DNA from: Alteromonadaceae bacterium XY-R5
GTDB lineage: Bacteria > Pseudomonadota > Gammaproteobacteria > Enterobacterales > Alteromonadaceae
Direction of reading: 5' to 3'
Length of the DNA stretch: 64,000 bases
Assembly: GCA_001660395.1 (NCBI GenBank)
Contig: LXWE01000002.1
Coordinates: 1,054,001-1,118,000, forward strand
Part shown: positions 1 through 8,809 of the stretch, piece after piece
Layout: each line of letters begins with the position of its first letter
Numbering within the stretch: the stretch's first letter is position 1
The notes under the pieces: model-generated
Databases searched by the model: none
Told to the model about the DNA's origin: nothing
The model's input: only the letters and a program-made list of their open reading frames with translations
Position numbers and translations under genes: made by a program

Positions 1-204
1 ATCCAGGGCTATTTCAAGAAAGTGCTCGATAAGCAGGATAAGCAGGAATTGTCTCTTCAAATCGATAAATATCGCAGAGGCTACTTGCCCCTAATGGCAC
101 CTGTCGCGCTGTTGCAACATCATTTAAATCATTTTCCAAATGATTACCTGTCTCAACAGGTGTATTTACAACCTTATCCAGAAGAATTGGGATTACGCGC
201 TTAA
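1..204 (+). CDS. ybgA: YbgA-type (DUF1722) protein, C-terminal fragment
   Basis: The reading frame is open from the first base and ends at TAA 202-204, so only the last 67 residues are in the window. They carry the typical end of the DUF1722/YbgA family: a basic YRRG-L-PLMAPVALLQHH segment followed by QVYLQPYPEELGLR. The function of YbgA is not established; in many gammaproteobacteria the domain lies directly upstream of the CPD photolyase gene or is fused to a DUF523 domain. The same order is seen here: the stop overlaps the phrB start by one base (TAATG), so the two are probably translated as a coupled pair. Whether a DUF523 domain is present upstream cannot be seen. Confidence 0.85.
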   Translation: MQGYFKKVLDKQDKQELSLQIDKYRRGYLPLMAPVALLQHHLNHFPNDYLSQQVYLQPYPEELGLRA

Positions 205-1670
205 TGACCTCAGCAGTAGTTTGGTTGCGCAGTGATTTACGCGCAACATGGCATTCACCTCTTGATTACGCCATTGACAACCATGACAGTGTTGTCGCGG
301 TTTATTGCTTAACGATGCAGCAATGGCAGCATTATGGCTGGGCTGCGTGCCGTATTAACCTTATCTTACAACGTTTAGCCGCATTAGAGGCCGAGTTAGC
401 AAAGCGCCAGGTGCCGCTAATTATCATTAACGCAGATACCTTCGCAAACAGCCCTGATGCGTTGACACAATTTGTTGCTGGTGTGAATGCCGAAGCGATT
501 TATTTTAATGCAGAATATGAACTGGATGAGCGTAAAAGAGATAAGCAGCTCAAGCAGTTGTTACCAGAAAACATTACCGCTGGGATGTTTCACGATACAT
601 GCTTGATCAATCCTGCCACATTGAAGAACAAGCAGGGCTCACCCTTTAAAGTATTTACCCCGTATTTTAAAACCTGGTTAGACGCTGCGTTTCAAACCCC
701 CGTGCATTTAAATGCTCCCTCTAAAGCTCGTCGTAGCATCACAGTGAATAATGACGCTTGTGGTCAGTACTCAATATTAACGCCAGGGGAACTGAAAGTA
801 TTTCTCATAGATGAAGAATTAGAACAAAAATGGCCTTCAGACGAGGAACACGTGCAGCTGCAGGTAGGCACGTTTATTCGAGAACGTGTCGCAGATTATG
901 GTGAAGCCAGAGATTATCCCGCGACAGAGGGCACCAGTAAAATTTCGCCGTACCTGTCTATAGGCGCCATTAGCGTTAAACAACTCTTTATTCAGTTGTT
1001 ACAGGAAAACGCAGAAGGTATACGTAACATGGATGGTAGCGGAGAATATATTTGGCTGAAGGAATTAGCATGGCGGGATTTCTACCGTTATGTAATGTTT
1101 CACTTTCCTCATGTCTGCCAGGACTTGCCCTTTTTACGGCAATATAAATACTTTCCCTGGAATCAATCCCCAAACCTGTTTGATGCATGGTGCAAAGGAA
1201 AAACGGGATATCCATTAGTGGATGCTGCAATGCGTTGTTTAGTGGCCACGGGTTGGATGCATAATCGCTTGCGCATGGTAGTGGCCAACTTTCTGAGTAA
1301 AGACTTGTTATTGTCGTGGCAGCAAGGCGAAGCCTTTTTTATGGCGCACCTGATTGATGGTGATTTCGCCTCAAATAATGGCGGCTGGCAATGGAGTGCG
1401 TCAGTAGGAACGGATGCTGCGCCCTACTTTAGAGTCTTTAACCCAGTATCTCAGAGTCAAAAGTTTGATCCTTCGGGAGAGTTCATACGCCGATGGATAC
1501 CGGAATTAGCGAGTCTGTCCGCTAAACAAATTCATGAACCCTGGAAGTATGCGGACGTGATTAAACTGGGCTATGTGACGCCAATTGTCGATCATAGACT
1601 CGCGTCTGCCGAGTGTAAGAATCGCTTTAAACATTGGCTTGAACATCAAAAAGCATTGGCGTCTGTTTGA
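204..1670 (+). CDS. phrB: Deoxyribodipyrimidine photolyase (class I CPD photolyase)
   Basis: Repairs cyclobutane pyrimidine dimers with blue light, using FADH- and an antenna cofactor. The 488-residue protein is of normal family length. It has the N-terminal alpha/beta antenna domain (VVWLRSDLR near residue 5) and the helical FAD domain. The latter is shown by WLKELAWRDFYRY, GYPLVDAAMRCL, GWMHNRLRM, the DGDFASNNGGWQW block and TDAAPYFRVFNP, which match E. coli PhrB closely. The ATG at 204 overlaps the stop of the upstream ybgA-type gene by one base. A strong hairpin terminator follows at 1682-1710, so ybgA-phrB ends a transcription unit here. Confidence 0.97.
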   Translation: MTSAVVWLRSDLRATWHSPLDYAIDNHDSVVAVYCLTMQQWQHYGWAACRINLILQRLAALEAELAKRQVPLIIINADTFANSPDALTQFVAGVNAEAIYFNAEYELDERKRDKQLKQLLPENITAGMFHDTCLINPATLKNKQGSPFKVFTPYFKTWLDAAFQTPVHLNAPSKARRSITVNNDACGQYSILTPGELKVFLIDEELEQKWPSDEEHVQLQVGTFIRERVADYGEARDYPATEGTSKISPYLSIGAISVKQLFIQLLQENAEGIRNMDGSGEYIWLKELAWRDFYRYVMFHFPHVCQDLPFLRQYKYFPWNQSPNLFDAWCKGKTGYPLVDAAMRCLVATGWMHNRLRMVVANFLSKDLLLSWQQGEAFFMAHLIDGDFASNNGGWQWSASVGTDAAPYFRVFNPVSQSQKFDPSGEFIRRWIPELASLSAKQIHEPWKYADVIKLGYVTPIVDHRLASAECKNRFKHWLEHQKALASV

Positions 1671-1681
1671 GATACGGGTAT

Positions 1682-1710
1682 AAAAAAACAGGCAAGACGC
1701 CTGTTTTTTT
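1682..1710. terminator. Bidirectional intrinsic terminator
   Basis: A 12-bp perfect stem (A7-ACAGGC type arm at 1682-1693, complementary arm 1699-1710) encloses a 5-nt loop and is flanked by A and T runs. It lies between the convergent phrB and the small gene at 1733 and can serve both. Confidence 0.85.
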
Positions 1711-1732
1711 GCTTAGCAGTAACACCGCGTCA

Positions 1733-2050
1733 TTAACGTGGTTGAATGCTTCCCGCTTGAAGCTGGCTGTTCCAGAACGCTTTTACGCTGAAACCCGTTG
1801 CTTTTGCAGCTTTTGTTTTCTTTGAAGTTGCTGCGGCAGGTTTAGTGGCCTTGGCTTTTGAAGGTGCAGGTGTTGTATCAGTAGAGCCCAGGCTTTGTGC
1901 CAGTTCTTCTAACTGCGCCAAACGCATGTTCTTACCACCATCAACTGTATACCAACCGCCTTTAGCCTCGATTACCGGCGTTTTGCCATTTGCAGCTTCA
2001 TAAGCTGCAGTAAAACGTGCGATAACCTGATCTTTATCCAATTTACTCAT
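1733..2050 (-). CDS. Conserved-looking small protein of unknown function
   Basis: A 105-residue protein I do not recognise. The N-terminal half (about residues 5-50) looks folded, with a motif around GGWYTVDGGKNMRLAQLEELAQ. The middle (about 58-85) is a low-complexity Ala/Lys/Thr-rich basic linker, followed by a short conserved-looking tail, VKAFWNSQLQ. The layout resembles small nucleic-acid-associated proteins with basic tails, but that is only an inference. No strong Shine-Dalgarno is visible before the ATG at 2050. It is a single gene, convergent with phrB and divergent from ybgI, ending at a shared terminator. Confidence 0.65.
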   Translation of the reverse strand: MSKLDKDQVIARFTAAYEAANGKTPVIEAKGGWYTVDGGKNMRLAQLEELAQSLGSTDTTPAPSKAKATKPAAATSKKTKAAKATGFSVKAFWNSQLQAGSIQPR

Positions 2051-2185
2051 AACGAGGGTTTTGCCTTTGTTAGGTTAATTTGAAAAAATAAGCAACGTTT
2101 TATACCTTTTTTCACGCCAAAAGTCTAATTTGTACGGAAATTAGGCGCATTTGGTGAATTTTTGCGTCCAAATCGGTGAATTTAT

Positions 2186-2941
2186 ATGACCAATCTGCAG
2201 TTACTGGCGTTACTGGATCAACTTTTAAATGCAAAAGCTATTCGAGATTACTGTCCGAATGGACTTCAGGTCGAAGGCAAAGCAGACATTCGACATATCG
2301 TTACAGGCGTCACTGCAACCCAGGCACTCATTGATAGGGCTATCGAACAAAAAGCGGACGCAATTTTGGTTCACCATGGTTATTTTTGGAAAGGCGAACG
2401 CGAGGCCATTCGAGGCATGAAAAAGCAGCGTATCAAAGCCTTGCTTGATCATGACATCAATCTATTTGCATACCACCTGCCATTAGATATGCATCCAAGC
2501 CTGGGCAACAATGCCCAATTAGGCAAACTGCTCGGTTTAACCACAGAAGGCGGACTCGAGTTGGGCAATCCACAATCCGTTGCGGTAAAAGGTTTTGTTG
2601 ACGCTCCGATAACAGCTGAAGATATGGCCAAACGCATTGAATCTGCGTTGGGACGCGTGCCTTTATTAGAAAAAGGCGGGGAACATTTGATTAAAACTGT
2701 AGCCTGGTGCACAGGTGGCGGTCAAAGCTATATAGAAATGGCCGCAGAGCAGCGCATTGATGCCTTTATTACTGGTGAAGTTTCAGAACATACCATACAC
2801 ACCGCCAGGGAAATGGGGATTCACTTCTTTGCTGCCGGCCATCATGCAACTGAACGTTATGGCGCAAAGGCGCTAGGGGAATATCTTGCTGCTGAACATG
2901 GATTTTCAGTCAGTTTTGTTGATATTGATAATCCGGCCTAA
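2186..2941 (+). CDS. ybgI: NIF3/YbgI-family dinuclear metal-centre protein
   Basis: A 251-residue NIF3-family protein close in length to E. coli YbgI (247). Family members form toroidal hexamers with a dinuclear metal site per subunit; the substrate is not agreed on. Candidate metal ligands are in place: H63/H64 in ILVHHGYFW, H97 and D101 in YHLPLD, and the C-terminal AAGHHATERYG motif with H219/H220 and E223. It stands alone on the plus strand, divergent from the gene at 1733 and convergent with elyC, whose stop lies 14 bases downstream. ybgI lies in the same neighbourhood as ybgA and phrB in E. coli, so the clustering is conserved. Confidence 0.93.
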   Translation: MTNLQLLALLDQLLNAKAIRDYCPNGLQVEGKADIRHIVTGVTATQALIDRAIEQKADAILVHHGYFWKGEREAIRGMKKQRIKALLDHDINLFAYHLPLDMHPSLGNNAQLGKLLGLTTEGGLELGNPQSVAVKGFVDAPITAEDMAKRIESALGRVPLLEKGGEHLIKTVAWCTGGGQSYIEMAAEQRIDAFITGEVSEHTIHTAREMGIHFFAAGHHATERYGAKALGEYLAAEHGFSVSFVDIDNPA

Positions 2942-2954
2942 GCCAATTCAGAAC

Positions 2955-3707
2955 TTAATTACTTAACCAAATCCAGAGTAAGCCTAAGGTTTCGTACCAC
3001 CAGATGTGTAAATTTTCCATATTATGCATATCTGGTGGAATGTCATTCCAGCTTATTGGGTTACCGCTGCGAATTTGATAATCCGTGGGTGCCGCAATAG
3101 GTCTCAGACCTCGCATTTTAAATAACGTCATTGCTCGCTGCATGTGACTGGCCGATGTCACTAATGCGAACGTCTTACCTTGCAATGCTAACGCTAGTTG
3201 CATGGACTCTTCTCGAGTATCACGAGCCTGATTAAAGGTACGTATTTTATTCTCAGGCACACCAAGTTCGACTAACAATTGTTTTGTCATTTCAGCATTT
3301 GAAAACGCCGAACCATGGGGGCTACCCGATGTGAAAATAGTACTTTGAGGATTCAGCCGATACAGACGCAAGGCTTCTACTGCACGCAGGCTTGAACAAG
3401 GGTATAATTGCGATGTGATTGGCAGTGTTCCATCTTTGACATGGGCGCAACCCAATACCACTATGGTGTCTACTTGGGTGCCGATATCAAACTGAGGATA
3501 CTTGTGCTCTAGTTTGTGCAGTAAGGCGTTGGGTAAAAAAGGCGTGGTAAACAATAAAAATAACACCAAATCGAACCAAAGGACCCCTTTGCCCCATTGA
3601 CGTTTGCCCAGCCACAACAACACCAAACCAACCACTAGCAGCAGGTAGCAAAGTGGAAAGGGCATAAAGTAGTTAGCAACCAGTTTTTTAAACGCGTAAA
3701 AATCCAT
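2955..3707 (-). CDS. elyC: ElyC-type envelope biogenesis factor (DUF218/YdcF)
   Basis: A 250-residue membrane protein with two N-terminal hydrophobic segments (about residues 15-35 and 38-58) followed by a DUF218 domain (about 78-240). The latter contains IVVLGCAHVKDG, AVEALRLYR, TSGSPHGSAFSNAEMTKQLL, ARDTREES and LVTSASHMQRAM. E. coli ElyC is needed for normal peptidoglycan assembly at low temperature and influences undecaprenyl-phosphate carrier use; the biochemical activity is unsettled. The gene is divergent from cmoM with 26 bases between the start codons; elyC and cmoM are also neighbours in E. coli, which supports the name. Confidence 0.88.
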   Translation of the reverse strand: MDFYAFKKLVANYFMPFPLCYLLLVVGLVLLWLGKRQWGKGVLWFDLVLFLLFTTPFLPNALLHKLEHKYPQFDIGTQVDTIVVLGCAHVKDGTLPITSQLYPCSSLRAVEALRLYRLNPQSTIFTSGSPHGSAFSNAEMTKQLLVELGVPENKIRTFNQARDTREESMQLALALQGKTFALVTSASHMQRAMTLFKMRGLRPIAAPTDYQIRSGNPISWNDIPPDMHNMENLHIWWYETLGLLWIWLSN

Positions 3708-3733
3708 AATCTATCCGTCGGCAAAAAAGTCCT

Positions 3734-4510
3734 ATGAACCAATCTATTAAATCAGATCAGAGCTTCGATTTCATCGTAGATAAATTTGAAAAAAACATCT
3801 ACGGTACCACCAAAGGTAAAATGCGTCAGGCATTATGGAATTATCATTTGCACCAAAGCCTGGATCTGAATTCCACGCCTTTACGAATTTTCGATGCAGG
3901 CGGTGGCACAGGTATGATGGCGGCTAATTTACTCGTTCAACAACCTAATCACCAGATTACTATTAATGATATTTCCATCGATGCCCTGGAAGTCGCGAAA
4001 GCCAGATTACAGGAATATCAGCATGTCGATTATATCCCTGGTGAAGTGCAGGCAATCTCAGATGCAAATGGCTTTGACCTGGTCATTTGTCATGCCGTAT
4101 TGGAGTGGTTGCAGCAGCCCCTGGGCCTGATTCCGCATCTGTTGTCATTGATCAAACCCGGTGGCTATTTATCCCTTAGTTTTTTCAATAAAGATGCCAA
4201 ACGTTTTGGCAATATCCTCTATGGTAACTTCGATTACGTACATCAGGGCATGCAGGTGAAAAATCAGGTGCGTATGAACCCAAACAATGCGGTGACGCCC
4301 GCCGAGGTCATTGACACATTACAGCACCATAATATGACGATTATTCGACAGGCTGGCATCCGCTGTTTTCATGATTATGTCCGAGATCGTAGTCAGCAGA
4401 TATCTGAGTTTGATACCTTACTCGCCCTTGAAAAGGAGTATGGCACCCAACATCCGTATCTATGGCTGGGGAAGTATTTCCATATCATCGCCCAAAAGCC
4501 AGATCTTTAA
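3734..4510 (+). CDS. cmoM: tRNA 5-carboxymethoxyuridine methyltransferase
   Basis: A 258-residue class I SAM-dependent methyltransferase. The glycine-rich SAM loop FDAGGGTGMMAA is at 53-64, followed by an acidic ribose-binding strand (ITINDIS) and the HAVLEWL and LIKPGGYLSLSFFN blocks. The specific N-terminal signature FEKNIYGTTKGKMRQALWN and the order next to elyC identify it as CmoM. CmoM converts cmo5U to its methyl ester at the wobble position of tRNAs such as Ala, Ser, Pro and Thr. It is convergent with ldhA, with only six bases between the stops and no clear terminator hairpin. Confidence 0.93.
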   Translation: MNQSIKSDQSFDFIVDKFEKNIYGTTKGKMRQALWNYHLHQSLDLNSTPLRIFDAGGGTGMMAANLLVQQPNHQITINDISIDALEVAKARLQEYQHVDYIPGEVQAISDANGFDLVICHAVLEWLQQPLGLIPHLLSLIKPGGYLSLSFFNKDAKRFGNILYGNFDYVHQGMQVKNQVRMNPNNAVTPAEVIDTLQHHNMTIIRQAGIRCFHDYVRDRSQQISEFDTLLALEKEYGTQHPYLWLGKYFHIIAQKPDL

Positions 4511-4516
4511 CGTAGG

Positions 4517-5512
4517 CTATTGGTCAACGAGAAAGGTTGTGGAATCGCTTTTACCCTGGGAAAACAGACGTAAATTTTGCACTGTCGTGCTGGCTATTTG
4601 CTCCAGAGCTTCCTGGGTAAAAAAGCCCTGATGACCCGTAATGAGTACGTTTGGAAAGGATGCCAGACGTTCAAAGACATCATCCTGAATGATCTTATCG
4701 GACAAATCTTCGAAAAATAACTCAGACTCCATCTCATATACATCGAGCCCCAGGTTACCTATTTTACCACTTTTTAATCCGTCGATAACGGCCTGGGTTT
4801 CGATTAGTGCCCCACGAGATGTATTAATAAGCATCACGCCATTACGCATTTTTGCGATCGCCTCGGCATTTATCAGGTAATGGTTATCAGCTGTCAGCGG
4901 ACAATGCAGGGTAATGACCTGAGATTGGGTCAGCAATTCATCCAGAGTGACATATATAACCTGGTGATCTTCAATGCTTGTATCCGGATAGGGGTCATAA
5001 CACAGCACCTGACAGCCAAAGCCTTTAAGAATGGATACTACGGCTTTGCCGATTTTACCTGTGCCTATGACACCAACATGTTTATGATGCAGGTTGAAGC
5101 CAAGTAACCCTTTAAGGCTGAAGTTATTTTCCTTCACACGGTTATAAGCTTTATGCAGTCGACGATTAAGGGTAAGTATCAGTGCAATTGTATGTTCTGC
5201 AACGGCTTCGGGAGAATATGCAGGCACGCGTGACACGGAAATCCCTAACGATTTTGCCGCTTTTAAATCCAGATTATTAAACCCGGCACAGCGTAGGGCA
5301 ATGTGGTCAATACCAAATCCTTTCACGGTATTTAAAATCCCGGCATCGGCCACATCATTCACGAACAGGCAAAGGGCATCAAAAGGGGCTGCCAGTGAGA
5401 CAGTTTCTTTGGTCAGGCGCGATTCTAAAAAGACAAACTCAATGTCATCTGCTTTTTGCGCCAGCAAAAAGCTCTCATCATATCTTTTACTGCTAAATAC
5501 ACCGACTTTCAT
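4517..5512 (-). CDS. ldhA: Fermentative D-lactate dehydrogenase
   Basis: A 331-residue D-2-hydroxyacid dehydrogenase that reduces pyruvate to D-lactate with NADH. The Rossmann motif GVIGTGKIGKAV is near 147-158. The catalytic triad is visible as R233 (INTSRGAL), E262 (in the DVYEMESELFF block) and H294 (ITGHQGFF), with the same spacing as E. coli LdhA (235/264/296). It starts 31 bases after the glutathione peroxidase gene on the same strand with no terminator between, so the two are probably co-transcribed. Other 2-hydroxyacid dehydrogenases are possible, but the long LdhA-like C-terminal loop (DLSDKIIQDDVFERL) argues for LdhA. Confidence 0.9.
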   Translation of the reverse strand: MKVGVFSSKRYDESFLLAQKADDIEFVFLESRLTKETVSLAAPFDALCLFVNDVADAGILNTVKGFGIDHIALRCAGFNNLDLKAAKSLGISVSRVPAYSPEAVAEHTIALILTLNRRLHKAYNRVKENNFSLKGLLGFNLHHKHVGVIGTGKIGKAVVSILKGFGCQVLCYDPYPDTSIEDHQVIYVTLDELLTQSQVITLHCPLTADNHYLINAEAIAKMRNGVMLINTSRGALIETQAVIDGLKSGKIGNLGLDVYEMESELFFEDLSDKIIQDDVFERLASFPNVLITGHQGFFTQEALEQIASTTVQNLRLFSQGKSDSTTFLVDQ

Positions 5513-5543
5513 GTCTATCTCCTTGTGTTGCTCTGCTGCCTTG

Positions 5544-6032
5544 TTAACCTGCCAGAAGTGCTTCTATATCCCTGGCAATTTGTTCGGGCTTTGTTGTGGG
5601 GGCATAGCGCTTAATAACGTTACCCTTAGTATCCACTAAAAATTTAGTAAAATTCCATTTTATATTTTTGCTTCCGAGAATGCCCGGCGCCTTGGATTTT
5701 AACCAGGTAAACAATGGAGCAGCATTCGCACCATTGACTTGTGTCTTTTTGAACAAAGGAAAACTAACGTTGAATGTCAGGCTACAAAACTGAGCTATAT
5801 CAGCGTCTGAGCCGGGCTCCTGATGACCAAACTGATCACAGGGAAAGGCAAGAATTTCAAAGCCTTTGTCTTTATATTGGGCATATAACGCTTGTAACCC
5901 ATCGTACTGTGGCGTGAATCCGCATTTGCTGGCAGTATTGACCACCAACAGGACTTTATCCTGGTACGCTTCCAACGGCTGAACAGTGCCATTATTCATA
6001 GGCATTGCAAATTGGTAGATTGAACTTTCCAT
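5544..6032 (-). CDS. Glutathione peroxidase family protein
   Basis: Thiol peroxidase of the GPx/BtuE family, 162 residues from the chosen ATG at 6032. That start has a strong AAGGAG eight bases upstream; a longer frame reaching 6077 has none. The peroxidatic residue is Cys37 in NTASKCGFTPQY, not selenocysteine. The other family blocks follow: ILAFPCDQFGHQEPG (with the conserved Gln and a second Cys) and IKWNFTKFLVD (Trp and Asn of the active site). Members without selenium usually use thioredoxin as the reductant. No signal peptide is seen, so it is cytoplasmic. It is the first gene of a probable pair with ldhA and diverges from the dehydrogenase gene at 6113. Confidence 0.93.
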   Translation of the reverse strand: MESSIYQFAMPMNNGTVQPLEAYQDKVLLVVNTASKCGFTPQYDGLQALYAQYKDKGFEILAFPCDQFGHQEPGSDADIAQFCSLTFNVSFPLFKKTQVNGANAAPLFTWLKSKAPGILGSKNIKWNFTKFLVDTKGNVIKRYAPTTKPEQIARDIEALLAG

Positions 6033-6112
6033 TCTCTTGCTCCTTTGTTTATTGTTATCGCGATAATAATATTGCATAGCTCGCGAAGGGATTAAAGAGG
6101 GTATACGAGGTA

Positions 6113-6982
6113 ATGATGAAAAAAGTTTCCTTTATTGGACTTGGGGTTATGGGCTATCCCATGGCAGGACACTTAGTAAAAGCGGGTTATCAGGTCACAG
6201 TTTACAACCGAACTCAATCCAAAGCACAAGCCTGGTGCGAAGAATATAATGGTCAATGGGCTGCCACACCCGCTGAAGCTGCAAAAGACGCTGATGTGGT
6301 ATTAGTTTGTGTTGGTAATGATGATGATGTCAGGGAAGTCACAACCGGTTCCAGCGGTGTACTTTCCAGCATGAAAGCCGGTAGCCTTCTCGTCGACCAT
6401 ACCACTACCTCCGCTGAATTGGCGCGTGAACTTGACGTTGCCGCTGCAGACAAACAGGTTAAGTTTATGGATGCCCCGGTTTCTGGTGGTCAGGCAGGTG
6501 CCGTAAATGGTCAACTCACCATCATGTGTGGTGCGTCAGAGACGGTATTCACAGAGGCTGAAGCCGTTATATCCGCCTATGCACGTTTTGCCCGCCGTTT
6601 AGGTGACGTTGGTTGTGGTCAACTGGCTAAAATGATGAACCAAATTTGTATCGCTGGGATAGTTCAGGGATTGTCTGAGGCGCTGGCCTTTGGACAAGAT
6701 GCAGGCCTCGATTGTGAGCAAGTCGTAGATGTAATCTCGAAAGGTGCAGCACAATCCTGGCAAATGGAAAATCGTTCTTCCACCATGTTGAAAGACGAAT
6801 TTGAGTTTGGCTTTGCTGTGGATTGGATGCGTAAGGATTTAGACATCGCGCTAAACCAGGCCCGAATGCAGGGCAGTCATTTACCATTAACTGCGTTGGT
6901 TGATCAGTTCTATTCTGAAGTTCAGCGTATGGGGGGCAACCGCTGGGATACTTCCTCATTGATTGCCCGCCTGAAAAAGTAG
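6113..6982 (+). CDS. NAD(P)-dependent beta-hydroxyacid dehydrogenase (3-HIBADH family)
   Basis: A 289-residue member of the 3-hydroxyisobutyrate / tartronate semialdehyde reductase family. Nucleotide binding is shown by IGLGVMGYPMAGHL (8-21), substrate binding by MDAPVSGGQAGAVNG (119-133), and the catalytic lysine is K173 in GCGQLAKMMNQ with N176. The exact substrate cannot be told from sequence; glyoxylate/succinate semialdehyde reductase and 3-hydroxyisobutyrate dehydrogenase are both possible. No valine-degradation genes are adjacent. Two in-frame ATGs (6113, 6116) are usable; GAGG before the second favours it slightly. It stands alone, convergent with the DUF342 gene. Confidence 0.85.
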   Translation: MMKKVSFIGLGVMGYPMAGHLVKAGYQVTVYNRTQSKAQAWCEEYNGQWAATPAEAAKDADVVLVCVGNDDDVREVTTGSSGVLSSMKAGSLLVDHTTTSAELARELDVAAADKQVKFMDAPVSGGQAGAVNGQLTIMCGASETVFTEAEAVISAYARFARRLGDVGCGQLAKMMNQICIAGIVQGLSEALAFGQDAGLDCEQVVDVISKGAAQSWQMENRSSTMLKDEFEFGFAVDWMRKDLDIALNQARMQGSHLPLTALVDQFYSEVQRMGGNRWDTSSLIARLKK

Positions 6983-7009
6983 TTTTTACCAATCAGACTA
7001 AGCCAATCG

Positions 7010-8668
7010 TTATCCGACGATTGGCTCATATTCCCATTGATGCCCCGAATATTTGATTTCGGCGCGACCATATTCTTTTTCGGCTCGCCAGGTGCGGTTA
7101 TTCAGCTTAACCACCACACCAGGATAAAGGCGTTTATTGGCAATTAACTTTAAATTAGCCAGGTAGGCTTCTTTATTGTCTTTCATCAAATCAGCCTTTT
7201 TCTGCAACCACTGCATTAGCTGAATCTCATCGTTCAACAAATCCATGGCTTCATCGAATTTTTTCTGCAAATCCCGGGGGATCTTCTTACTTTGAAGCAG
7301 CATTACTTTGTCTTTATGACGGGCATTGTTTTCCTGTAGGCAAGCTAACAAGTCATCGAGGGTGTCTTTGCGCTCTAGTAAGGTATTAAATCCAGTGCTG
7401 AAATCAATGGTAAGGCTACTGCCTGATACTGCACCAAGGGTTCCTGCTCTTACGGCCTGCTGAGACTGAATTTCACAGGAAAACAGATTGCCCGTCGGGT
7501 TATCAATGGGGCCTACAGTTACGCTGCCGCCACAATGGATTTTGCTGTACGCAAGTTGGCGTCCAACCGTCACATTACCATTACAGGTAATATCTAACCC
7601 CTGACCATGCTGAATATGAATAGAGCCCTGAGCAATCAAGACAGTCGAATATTCTGTTGCCTGCTCGTTAACTTTACCCATTGCACCTTCGGTAATGATG
7701 ATATCACCACCCGATTGAATCGTCGCAGAATCCACAAAACCGTTAATGGTGACATCGCCTGTAGCTGTGATCACCATCTTCTCGGTGACATCTCCGTTCA
7801 CCAGCACTGCGCCATCATAATTGACATTACCTGAACCAACATTGACGCCATTGCAGCTAAATGTGGCATCCACCCACATTTTTTCGTCTCTAAATTTTGG
7901 CATGCCGGCGATTTCAGCCACCAGCAGGTTTTCATCGCTATCACTCACCACTGTGCCATCACCTGGGCGCAGAGGGCGCCATTCGCCTGATACAGGAGGA
8001 ATGATATTACCGCGCACTGTTACACCGCTACGGCCTTTGCCAGGAGGCAAGCGACGCAATAAAGGGGTGCCAACTTTTACGCAAATAATGTCTCCCAGGT
8101 TTCGCATATCGACGCGCTTTTCACTGGTTTCCTGCGGACGTAAGATTCTATCTAACGCGTTGGCGACTAATGGCTTGAGCTTTGATGCTTTACCTGTTTT
8201 TGGTGGTAGACCTTTGGCAATCAGACGTTTGATGGCCGCTCCAGGTGCAGCACGATTCGCTTCTTCGAGGCAAATTCGTAGCTTTTTAATCCCTAAACCT
8301 TTTAGAACCCCGGCTTGCTTAGCTTTCGCGGTTAACACGGGTAGTGAGGGTATGGTACCGCCATAGGGCGCAGTAATAGAGAGCATAGCAAACATGCTGT
8401 CTTCACTGATTTCGAATTTCAATTCAGCGTCACGGCGCTCTGCAATGCGTTCAACAATACTGGCACTGGATCCTGAAGTACGCGCCTGAACTAAACGATC
8501 CGCCGCGTTCTTTACGCCTTCTTCAAAGAAAAACAAGTTTTTGAATGTACTGTCTTTAACGTATGCCAACAGGGCTTTGGCTTCAAGGGTGGGGGGAACA
8601 TCTGTGGGTTCAAGAGTCAGATCCAGATATTTGTTCTGACTATCCATAGAAAGCTTTACGCCATTCAT
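7010..8668 (-). CDS. DUF342 / FapA-family protein
   Basis: A 552-residue protein of the DUF342 (FapA) family. The central region (about residues 230-400) is rich in short glycine-turn beta repeats such as NGDVTINGFV and SGGDIIITEGAMGKVNE, consistent with a stacked beta-helix-like core. The C-terminal third (about 425-510) is helical and charged and probably forms a coiled coil. Family members have been linked to flagellar assembly and polar localisation in some Vibrio and to cell-surface functions in Bacillus, but no flagellar gene is near this one, so the role here is open. Its ATG at 8668 is preceded by AAGG about six bases upstream. It lies downstream of sbcB on the same strand with a 141-base gap. 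Confidence 0.8.
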   Translation of the reverse strand: MNGVKLSMDSQNKYLDLTLEPTDVPPTLEAKALLAYVKDSTFKNLFFFEEGVKNAADRLVQARTSGSSASIVERIAERRDAELKFEISEDSMFAMLSITAPYGGTIPSLPVLTAKAKQAGVLKGLGIKKLRICLEEANRAAPGAAIKRLIAKGLPPKTGKASKLKPLVANALDRILRPQETSEKRVDMRNLGDIICVKVGTPLLRRLPPGKGRSGVTVRGNIIPPVSGEWRPLRPGDGTVVSDSDENLLVAEIAGMPKFRDEKMWVDATFSCNGVNVGSGNVNYDGAVLVNGDVTEKMVITATGDVTINGFVDSATIQSGGDIIITEGAMGKVNEQATEYSTVLIAQGSIHIQHGQGLDITCNGNVTVGRQLAYSKIHCGGSVTVGPIDNPTGNLFSCEIQSQQAVRAGTLGAVSGSSLTIDFSTGFNTLLERKDTLDDLLACLQENNARHKDKVMLLQSKKIPRDLQKKFDEAMDLLNDEIQLMQWLQKKADLMKDNKEAYLANLKLIANKRLYPGVVVKLNNRTWRAEKEYGRAEIKYSGHQWEYEPIVG

Positions 8669-8809
8669 ACCTTACCTTCTGTCTTCCTTCGGCCCTGTGT
8701 CGAACCTGGTTTTCTTGTTATTGGTTCTGGGCCGAATCAGTTAATTACATTTGTAATAATTAGGTTATCGGCCCTATGGCGATAAATATTATTCATTTAC
8801 TGTCTAAAA

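Noticed and set aside
5544-6032. Selenocysteine glutathione peroxidase
   Set aside because: The active-site codon is an ordinary Cys codon and no in-frame TGA occurs.
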